Assembly: GCA_016791065.1 (NCBI GenBank)
Contig: JAEUOD010000108.1
Coordinates: 1 to 60,453, forward strand
Length of the DNA: 60,453 nucleotides
Direction of reading: 5' to 3'
Source: Dechloromonas sp.
GTDB taxonomy: Bacteria > Pseudomonadota > Gammaproteobacteria > Burkholderiales > Rhodocyclaceae
Shown here: positions 54,373 through 60,453 of the stretch, piece after piece
Numbering within the stretch: the stretch's first letter is position 1
How the letters are laid out: the number at the start of each line of letters is the position of its first letter
The notes under the pieces: model-generated
The model's input: the letters and a program-made list of their open reading frames with translations, nothing else
Databases searched by the model: none
Told to the model about the DNA's origin: nothing
Position numbers and translations under genes: made by a program

Positions 54373-55212
54373 ATGAATCTGGTCGTCCAGGGTGGCGCCC
54401 TGCCCACCTTCCTGCTTGAAAAAATTGTCGCGGCGACTGGCGCCAGAGCCGTTGAACCGCGTCCGCCGCAGGTCGTTCGCTTGGCTGGGGCAAGTCGCAC
54501 GCCTGAATTCGATGCGCTGATTCCGCTGATCGAAGCGGAAAAGCTGGACTGGGTCTTTGTCGAACCCGGCCGCAAGCTCTCCGATTTCGGCCTGATCTGC
54601 TTCGACATGGATTCGACGCTGATCACCATCGAGTGCATCGATGAGCTGGCCGATTTCGCCGGCAAGAAGGCGGAGGTCTCGGAAGTCACCGAAGCCGCCA
54701 TGCGTGGCGAGATCGACTACCGGGAAAGCCTGCGCCGCCGTCTGGCCTTGCTGGCCGGGCTGGACGCCCGCGTCCTGGCGCGCGTCTATGGCGAGCGCCT
54801 TCTGCTCTCGCCCGGCGCCCGTGAATTGCTCGAAGCCGCGCAGAATGCCGGCCTGCGCACCGCCATCCTTTCCGGCGGCTTCACCTACTTCACGGAACGC
54901 CTGCGCATCGAGCTGGGCTTCGACTTCGCTACCTCGAACGAACTGGAAATCGCCGGCGGCAAGCTGACCGGCAAGGTCGTCGGCGACATCGTCGATGCCG
55001 CCGCCAAGGCGCACCATATCGCCCGACTGACCGATGAACTCGGCTTGCGCAAGGAGCAGGTCATCGCCTGCGGCGACGGAGCCAACGACCTGCTGATGAT
55101 GGCCCAGGCCGGCTTGTCGGTTGCCTTCCGCGCCAAGCCGGCAACCCGCGCCAAAGCCGACGTCGCAATCAACTTCGGCGGCCTCGACGCCCTGCTCAAC
55201 CTGTTCGACTGA
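54373..55212 (+). CDS. serB: Phosphoserine phosphatase
   Basis: 279 aa HAD enzyme. Catalytic 'FDMDST' at 77-82 (Asp78 nucleophile, Asp80 general acid), 'ILSGGFTYFTERL' and 'CGDGANDLLMM'. N-terminal region resembles the short ACT-like domain of SerB. Last step of serine synthesis. Third gene of mfd-aroG-serB, with 9 bp after aroG. Converges with the SulP gene. Confidence 0.93.
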   Translation: MNLVVQGGALPTFLLEKIVAATGARAVEPRPPQVVRLAGASRTPEFDALIPLIEAEKLDWVFVEPGRKLSDFGLICFDMDSTLITIECIDELADFAGKKAEVSEVTEAAMRGEIDYRESLRRRLALLAGLDARVLARVYGERLLLSPGARELLEAAQNAGLRTAILSGGFTYFTERLRIELGFDFATSNELEIAGGKLTGKVVGDIVDAAAKAHHIARLTDELGLRKEQVIACGDGANDLLMMAQAGLSVAFRAKPATRAKADVAINFGGLDALLNLFD

Positions 55213-55224
55213 GCGAAAGTCCCG

Positions 55225-56964
55225 TCAGATTTCCGGGCACCACACTTTGGCCGGGGCAAGCTTTTCATAAGCGGCATTGGCCGACAGGAAAACCTCCCCG
55301 GACAAGGCCCCCCAGAGTGCCGATTTCATCAGGCGGTCCTGTACCGGACCCCGGACTTCAGCCAGGTGCATCCGGATACCGCGCTCAGCCAGGTCGTGAT
55401 TGAGTTCGGCAAAGACTTCGGCAGCGGTGGTGTCCATCAGATTGACGCCGCTCATCACCAGTACCAGATCGCGCGTCCCGGCGGCGCGCTCGAGTTCCTG
55501 GCCGAGCCGTTGCTCGACCGCCCCGAGATTGCCGAAGAAAAGGCGCTCGTCGATCCGGAGAAACAGCACGCCAGGCAAGGTTTCAACGGCGTAGCGGGCG
55601 ACATTGCGGAAATGCTCGGTACCGGGAACCCGCCCGACCACCGCGATATGCGGCGTACTGACGCGGAAGAGCAAGGTCGCCATGGACAGCACGATCCCCA
55701 TGCCGATTCCCGCCTCCAACCCGAACAGCAGGACGCCACCCGCCGTACACAGGAGCGCGAGGGCATCGGCGCGATCATAGGCCCAGGCCAGACGCAAGGC
55801 GCGCAGGTCGATCATGGAGAGCGCCGCCATGATGATGCTGGCTGCCAGCACGGCTAGCGGCAAGCGTTCGAACCATTGCGACGCCCCGGCCACGACGCCG
55901 ATCATGGCGATGGCCGAGACAATGCTGGAAAGCGGCGTCTGAGCCCCGGCCGCGACATTGATCGCCGAGCGTGAAGTACCGCCGCCGACCGGCATGCCAC
56001 CATAGAAGGCAGCCACAACATTGGCGGCACCAAGGCCGAGCAATTCGGCGTTGGCATCGATACGCTCGCGCCGCTTGATCGCCAGGGCCTGGGCCATGGT
56101 GATGCCCTGCACCATGCCGATCAGGGTCATCACGAACGCGGGACGGAGCAGACTTTGCGTCGACTCCAGGCTTGGCAGGAAGAAGTTGAAATCAGGCAGG
56201 CCGGAAACCACAGTGCCAACCACCGCCACGCCATGCCGACGGTCGAGATCGAAGGCGACAACGACCGCCATACCGCCCAGGACCACGATCAGCGGCATCA
56301 GGCGAACGATGAAGGCAGCCCGCGCGGCACTCATTCCTGCCTTGACCAGCCAGCCGCTGAGCGCCAGGCGAACAATGGCGAGGACGAACAACGCCGAAAG
56401 ACCAATTGCCAGCGTTGGGCCATGGCTTTCGATCAGACGGTGAAGGATATCCAGCAGGACCTCACCGCTGTTTCCACCGCGCGGTGAAAAGCCGACCAGG
56501 TATTTGAGCTGACTGATGACAATGAGGACCGCCGACCCCGAAATGAAGCCGCTGATGACCGGGCGACTGAGTAATTGCGACAGGAAGCCCAAACGGAGCA
56601 GGCCGCAGGCAAACAGCATGAATCCGGAGAGCAAGGAGAGCACGGCGGCCAGGACGGCGTATTCGGGGGTTGCCGGCGTAGCGATCGGGCTGAGCACCGA
56701 ATAGGTCATGATCGAGGTAATCGCCACCGGTCCGACGGCCTGGACCATGCTGCTGCCCAGCAGGGCATAGGCGATCACGGGAAAGATGCTGACGTAGAGG
56801 CCGAGTTGCGGCGGCAGGCCGGCCAGCAGCGCGTAGGCCAGGCTTTGCGGAATGACCAGGATGGTGACGATCAGCCCGGCGGCCAGATCGGCCCCGAGTT
56901 TATCCTTGGGGTAAGGCTGAAGCCATTCGGGAATGAGCCGGTGCAAGGCGGACATGGGGATCAT
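55225..56964 (-). CDS. SulP-family anion transporter with STAS domain
   Basis: 579 aa. About 12-14 membrane segments ('PQSLAYALLAGLPPQLGLYV' is the SulP signature) and a C-terminal STAS domain (about 455-560; 'VLVMSGVNLMDTTAAEVF'). Could carry sulfate, bicarbonate or another anion. The ATG at 56964 has GGGGTG before it; ATG 56955 is the alternative. Only 82 bp lie between it and the DUF2237 gene upstream. Confidence 0.9.
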   Translation of the reverse strand: MIPMSALHRLIPEWLQPYPKDKLGADLAAGLIVTILVIPQSLAYALLAGLPPQLGLYVSIFPVIAYALLGSSMVQAVGPVAITSIMTYSVLSPIATPATPEYAVLAAVLSLLSGFMLFACGLLRLGFLSQLLSRPVISGFISGSAVLIVISQLKYLVGFSPRGGNSGEVLLDILHRLIESHGPTLAIGLSALFVLAIVRLALSGWLVKAGMSAARAAFIVRLMPLIVVLGGMAVVVAFDLDRRHGVAVVGTVVSGLPDFNFFLPSLESTQSLLRPAFVMTLIGMVQGITMAQALAIKRRERIDANAELLGLGAANVVAAFYGGMPVGGGTSRSAINVAAGAQTPLSSIVSAIAMIGVVAGASQWFERLPLAVLAASIIMAALSMIDLRALRLAWAYDRADALALLCTAGGVLLFGLEAGIGMGIVLSMATLLFRVSTPHIAVVGRVPGTEHFRNVARYAVETLPGVLFLRIDERLFFGNLGAVEQRLGQELERAAGTRDLVLVMSGVNLMDTTAAEVFAELNHDLAERGIRMHLAEVRGPVQDRLMKSALWGALSGEVFLSANAAYEKLAPAKVWCPEI

Positions 56965-57046
56965 TCACCCCGCAGGACAGGGGCAATCTGCTGAACAGGC
57001 CGCAGTATCGGCCGCCGGGCCGGGCGGCGTCAATCGCGGGTGCTGT

Positions 57047-57442
57047 TCAGTGGAGGTCGACGGCGTGCAGTTTGAGGAGGTCGAGCGGGACGATTTCGAG
57101 GGCAGCCTGGTTGGTTGCGTTCAGCGAAACCCGTGGCGCCTTACCCGCCTTGTAGGCTTCAAGCCAGCGCGCGGCGCAGAGACACCAGCGCTGGCCGGTC
57201 TGCAAGCCAGGAAAGCCGTACTCCGGACGCGGCGTGCTGAGGTCGTTGCCCCGTTCCTTCGAGAATTCGAGGAAATCCGCGGTCAGGACGACACAGACGG
57301 TATGACTACCCAAATCTTCCTCGGAGGTATTGCAGCAGCCGTCACGGAAAAAGCCGGTCAGCGGACGGTCCGAGCAGTTCAGCAAAGGCCCGCCCAGCAC
57401 ATTCAGCTGGCTGCCGCGCCCCGGGAAATCGCGGGTTTTCAT
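57047..57442 (-). CDS. DUF2237 family protein
   Basis: 131 aa from ATG 57442. 'NVLGGPLLNCSDRPLTGFFR', 'GCCNTSEEDLGSHTVC', 'FLEFSKERGNDLSTPRP' and 'RWCLCAARWLEA' match the conserved DUF2237 pattern, rich in invariant Cys. Function unknown. It is 10 bp downstream of iscX, at the tail of the isc operon, which may hint at Fe-S linked work. Confidence 0.88.
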   Translation of the reverse strand: MKTRDFPGRGSQLNVLGGPLLNCSDRPLTGFFRDGCCNTSEEDLGSHTVCVVLTADFLEFSKERGNDLSTPRPEYGFPGLQTGQRWCLCAARWLEAYKAGKAPRVSLNATNQAALEIVPLDLLKLHAVDLH

Positions 57443-57452
57443 GGCTGCGGGC

Positions 57453-57647
57453 TCAGGAAACCTCGTCGATCCAGGCTTGCTGGATCGCTTCGAGAATCTT
57501 CTCGCCACAGTGCTTGGGATCGTCGTTGAATCCCGGCAAGGCCATCACCCAGTCGCGCAGATCGACGAAATTGAGCTTGAGCGGATCCTTGTCCGGATGC
57601 GCCTCAGAAAGCTCGATGGCGATATCGTTGATGTCGGTCCATTTCAT
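57453..57647 (-). CDS. iscX: IscX, Fe-S assembly accessory protein
   Basis: 64 aa. '[19 protein letters not shown]' and 'DLRDWVMALPGFNDDP' are IscX (YfhJ). A small acidic IscS partner that may donate iron or regulate. Overlaps the fdx stop by 4 bp. Confidence 0.96.
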   Translation of the reverse strand: MKWTDINDIAIELSEAHPDKDPLKLNFVDLRDWVMALPGFNDDPKHCGEKILEAIQQAWIDEVS

Positions 57648-57988
57648 TTGCGGTGACCCTCCTTCGCCATGTTGATGCTGTATTTGGGAATCTCGACGAC
57701 CAGCGGCGTCTTGCCGACAATGGCCTGGCAGCCCAGGCGCGAGTTCGGTTCCAGACCCCAGGCCTTGTCCAGCAGGTCTTCCTCTTCCTCTTCGGCCGGC
57801 GCCAGCGAGTTGAAGCCTTCGCGAACGATCACGTGGCAGGTCGTGCAGGCGCAGGACATCTCGCAGGCGTGATCGAGTTCGACGCCATTCTCCAGCAAAG
57901 TCTCACAGATGGACTTGCCCTCTTCCGCCTCGATGACGGCGCCGTCGGGACAGTTTTCGACGTGCGGCAGGACGATCAGTTGCGTCAT
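57644..57988 (-). CDS. fdx: ISC-type 2Fe-2S ferredoxin
   Basis: 114 aa. Cluster ligands Cys42, Cys48, Cys51 and Cys87 ('[11 protein letters not shown]' then 'SRLGCQAIV'). Supplies electrons in Fe-S assembly. Overlaps the hscA stop (ATGA). Confidence 0.96.
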   Translation of the reverse strand: MTQLIVLPHVENCPDGAVIEAEEGKSICETLLENGVELDHACEMSCACTTCHVIVREGFNSLAPAEEEEEDLLDKAWGLEPNSRLGCQAIVGKTPLVVEIPKYSINMAKEGHRK

Positions 57989-59865
57989 GCGTCTTCTCCC
58001 ATTTTGATGTCGTCGACCTTGCGGCCGGACAGCACTTTCTTGATGCTCTGATCCATGCGGCGATGGGCGAACGCCTGCGTCTCGTAGCCGAGGTCGTCCA
58101 TCGCGATGTTGATCAGGCGGCGGTTGTCGCCGGCCATGGTTTCGCGCAGCTTGTCGATGGTGGCGACGATCTTGGCCATTTCGGCTTCGTTGAGCAGGTG
58201 CGGGTCTTCCTTGAGCGCCGCCTCGGTCGCCTCGATCATGCGCAGGGCCTCAACCTGGGCTTCCTTGAGCGCGCGGCTCATCGCATCGTCCTTGGCGTGC
58301 TCCATCGAATCCTTGAGCATGCCGGCGATCTCATCGTCGGACAGGCCGTAGGACGGCTTGACGGTGACACTGGCTTCGACGCCGGTCGTCTGCTCGCGGG
58401 CCGCAACCGACAGCAGGCCATCGGCGTCAACCTGAAAAGTGACGCGGATGCGCGCCGCCCCGGCCACCATTGGCGGAATGCCGCGTAGTTCGAAACGGGC
58501 CAGCGAGCGGCAGTCGGACACCAGTTCGCGTTCGCCCTGAACGACGTGAATCGCCATCGCCGTCTGGCCGTCCTTGAACGTGGTGAACTCCTGGGCACGC
58601 GCGGTCGGGATGGTGGCGTTGCGCGGAATGACCTTCTCGGTCAGGCCGCCCATGGTCTCGAGGCCGAGCGACAGCGGAATGACGTCGAGCAGGAGCCAGT
58701 CGTCCTTGCCGGTCTTGTTGCCGACCAGCAGGTTGGCCTGGGTCGCGGCACCGAGGGCGACCACCTTGTCCGGATCGAGGTTGGTCAGCGGGTCCTGGCG
58801 GAAGAAATCGCCCACCGCCTTCTGGATCTGCGGCATGCGCGTCGCGCCGCCGACCATGACCACGCCCTTGATGTCCTCGGCACGCAGGCCGGCGTCGCGC
58901 AGGGCCTTCTTGACCGGCTGCAGCGTTTTCGAAACCAGCGTCTGGGTGATGCCGGCGAAAGTCGCGACGTCAAGCTTGACGTCGACCATCTCGCCACTGG
59001 AGAGGCGTGCCGTGATCGGCGCCTCCGGATTGTTGGTCAGGAATTCCTTGGCCTCGCGGCAGCGCATCATGAGCAGCCGGCCGTCTTCCGGCGAGAGGGG
59101 CTGCAGCTTGGCCTGCTCGATCACCCAGCAGAAGATGCGGTGGTCGAAATCGGCGCCACCCAGCGCCGAATCGCCACCGGTGGACATGACCTCGAAAACG
59201 CCCTTGGTCAGCTTGAGGATGGAAATGTCGAAAGTGCCGCCACCGAGGTCGTAGACGGCGTAGACGCCCTCCGCTGCATTGTCCAGGCCGTAGGCGATGG
59301 CGGCGGCGGTCGGTTCGTTGAGCAGGCGCAACACGTTGAGGCCGGCCAGGCGGGCAGCATCCTTGGTCGCCTGGCGCTGGGCGTCGTCGAAATAGGCGGG
59401 CACGGTAATGACGGCACCGACCAGGTCGCCGGCCAGGGCGATCTCGGCACGTTCCTTGAGGCTTTTGAGAATCTCGGCCGAGACCTCGACCGGGCTCTTG
59501 ATGCCAGCGACGGTCCTGACCTTGACCATGCCCGGCGCCTCGATGAAATCGTAGGGCATCGACTCGACATGGGCGATGTCCCTGAGGCCGCGCCCCATGA
59601 AGCGTTTGACCGAGACGATGGTGTTGCGCGGGTCGATCGCCTGCTTGGTCTGGGCGTCGTAGCCGACTTCGGTGCTATGGTCGGCGTGGTAGCGCACGAC
59701 GGAAGGCAGCAACGGGCGCCCCTGCTCATCGTTGAGACAGACGGCCATGCCGCTGCGCACGGTGGCGACCAGGGAGTTGGTCGTGCCGAGGTCGATGCCG
59801 ATTGCGAGCTTGTGCTCGTGCGGTGCCGCCGACTCACCCGGTTCGGCGATTTGAAACAGAGCCAT
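57985..59865 (-). CDS. hscA: HscA, Hsp70-type Fe-S chaperone
   Basis: 626 aa. '[14 protein letters not shown]' nucleotide-binding start, '[13 protein letters not shown]' and the C-terminal substrate domain. Works with HscB to release the cluster from IscU. 2 bp after hscB. Confidence 0.97.
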   Translation of the reverse strand: MALFQIAEPGESAAPHEHKLAIGIDLGTTNSLVATVRSGMAVCLNDEQGRPLLPSVVRYHADHSTEVGYDAQTKQAIDPRNTIVSVKRFMGRGLRDIAHVESMPYDFIEAPGMVKVRTVAGIKSPVEVSAEILKSLKERAEIALAGDLVGAVITVPAYFDDAQRQATKDAARLAGLNVLRLLNEPTAAAIAYGLDNAAEGVYAVYDLGGGTFDISILKLTKGVFEVMSTGGDSALGGADFDHRIFCWVIEQAKLQPLSPEDGRLLMMRCREAKEFLTNNPEAPITARLSSGEMVDVKLDVATFAGITQTLVSKTLQPVKKALRDAGLRAEDIKGVVMVGGATRMPQIQKAVGDFFRQDPLTNLDPDKVVALGAATQANLLVGNKTGKDDWLLLDVIPLSLGLETMGGLTEKVIPRNATIPTARAQEFTTFKDGQTAMAIHVVQGERELVSDCRSLARFELRGIPPMVAGAARIRVTFQVDADGLLSVAAREQTTGVEASVTVKPSYGLSDDEIAGMLKDSMEHAKDDAMSRALKEAQVEALRMIEATEAALKEDPHLLNEAEMAKIVATIDKLRETMAGDNRRLINIAMDDLGYETQAFAHRRMDQSIKKVLSGRKVDDIKMGEDA

Positions 59866-59867
59866 TG

Positions 59868-60395
59868 TTATTCTTCCAGCGACGCCAGCGCGTCGTCGAT
59901 TTCGTGCAAAAGTTTTTCCAGGAACATCAGGCGGCGCACCCGATCCGTGGCCTGAGCATGATCGCCAGCCGCATCGAGCAACTCGCCAAGTTCGTCGTAA
60001 CGGGCCTTGATGTCGTTGCGCAGGCGGTTGTGCAGATGTTCGAGTTCATGATGATCGCCGCCGTCACGGGCCTCCATGACGGCTTCCCGCCACTCCATCT
60101 GCTCCATCAGGAAGTCGGCCGGCATCGCGGTATTGCTTTCCGCCTGGATGTCGTGGCCGGCCAGATGCAACAGGTACTTGGCCCGTTCCAGCGGCTTCTT
60201 CAGCGTCTGGTAAGCCTCGTTGGCGTGCGTCGCCCATTGCATCGACAAGCGGCGCTCGGCTTCGCCGGCGTGGGCGAAGCGGTCCGGATGCACCTGGGCC
60301 TGGATGTCGCGGTAGCGCGAATCGAGATCGGAGAGATCGAGCCGGAAACCGCGGTTCAATCCGAACAGGGAGAAATGATCGGCCCGAAAATCCAT
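59868..60395 (-). CDS. hscB: HscB, J-domain co-chaperone
   Basis: 175 aa. N-terminal J-domain with 'HPDRF' (HPD 36-38) and a C-terminal three-helix IscU-binding domain. The ATG at 60395 shares its A with the iscA stop (TGATG); an upstream frame to 60425 runs inside iscA and is rejected. Confidence 0.95.
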   Translation of the reverse strand: MDFRADHFSLFGLNRGFRLDLSDLDSRYRDIQAQVHPDRFAHAGEAERRLSMQWATHANEAYQTLKKPLERAKYLLHLAGHDIQAESNTAMPADFLMEQMEWREAVMEARDGGDHHELEHLHNRLRNDIKARYDELGELLDAAGDHAQATDRVRRLMFLEKLLHEIDDALASLEE

Positions 60396-60453
60396 CAGAC
60401 GTTGAACGATTCGCCGCAGCCGCACTGGTCCTTGACGTTCGGGTTGTTGAACT
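60395..60453 (-). CDS. iscA: IscA C-terminus (5' end outside window)
   Basis: Frame reading into the window edge on the minus strand ends in '...CGCGESFNV' then TGA, the canonical A-type Fe-S carrier tail with paired Cys. Too short to judge the rest. Fits the order iscA-hscB-hscA-fdx-iscX. Confidence 0.9.
   Translation of the reverse strand, partial: FNNPNVKDQCGCGESFNV

Noticed and set aside
53527-55017. 496-codon minus-strand open frame
   Set aside because: Opposite to aroG and serB; no recognisable domain.
57011-57028. GCCGCC/GGCGGC inverted repeat after the DUF2237 gene
   Set aside because: Short GC-only stem with no U-tract; likely to occur by chance in this composition.

Overview
The window is GC-rich chromosomal DNA of a denitrifying betaproteobacterium. 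The gene set and codon style fit Rhodocyclales (a Dechloromonas/Azonexus/Azospira-like organism). This placement is inferred from family-level recognition of the proteins; no 16S rRNA gene is present. Coding density is very high and many neighbours overlap by 4 bp (ATGA or GTGA). No gap between genes exceeds 300 bp; the longest are lysR-lplT (277 bp) and hydrolase-cspA (229 bp). I see no tRNA, rRNA, CRISPR array, insertion sequence or prophage.

Layout. (1) 1-5712, plus strand: 3' part of a heme d1 / cytochrome cd1 nitrite reductase operon, nirF(partial)-nirDL(fused)-nirG-nirH-nirJ-nirN. (2) 5725-13519, minus strand: nitric oxide reductase block. norCB forms one unit with a Dnr/FNR-type box. 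norE-norF-norQ-(4Fe-4S membrane protein)-norD-dnr forms a second unit. A group II truncated hemoglobin lies just upstream. Nitrite reduction to NO, NO reduction and the NO-responsive regulator are thus side by side. (3) 13587-17064: a membrane diguanylate cyclase and a YgiQ-type radical SAM protein. (4) 17134-21987: a probable envelope-sensing partner-switching module. It consists of a STAS antagonist, an MBL-fold protein, a CHASE2-PP2C phosphatase, an OmpA-like lipoprotein, a FecR-domain periplasmic protein and an RsbW-like ATPase. (5) 21991-29941, minus strand: lysR-alr-radA-(GGDEF/EAL)-(FtsX-like permease), tightly packed. (6) 30219-37659: lplT; udg-rimI-tsaB; a small Arg-rich secreted protein; ompR-envZ; thpR-ispF-ispD. 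(7) 37701-42001: DUF4010/MgtC-like membrane protein, the AmmeMemoRadiSam triad and a small hydrolase. (8) 42056-43561: cspA with a long structured leader, two uncharacterised small proteins and a second IF-1 gene. (9) 43738-45599: upp-uraA uracil salvage. (10) 45654-49750: an 879-aa protein of repeated beta-sandwich character with no recognisable homologue, a secreted EF-hand protein and a putative zinc metalloprotease. (11) 49838-55212: mfd-aroG-serB. (12) 55225-60453, minus strand: SulP transporter and the 3' part of the isc operon (iscA partial-hscB-hscA-fdx-iscX-DUF2237).

The best candidates for undescribed biology are the partner-switching module in (4), the orphan 879-aa protein in (10), the cspA/infA small-protein locus in (8), the NapH-like protein inside the nor operon, and the apparently leaderless Dnr-type promoter of norE. 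All functional statements come from motif reading without database searches.
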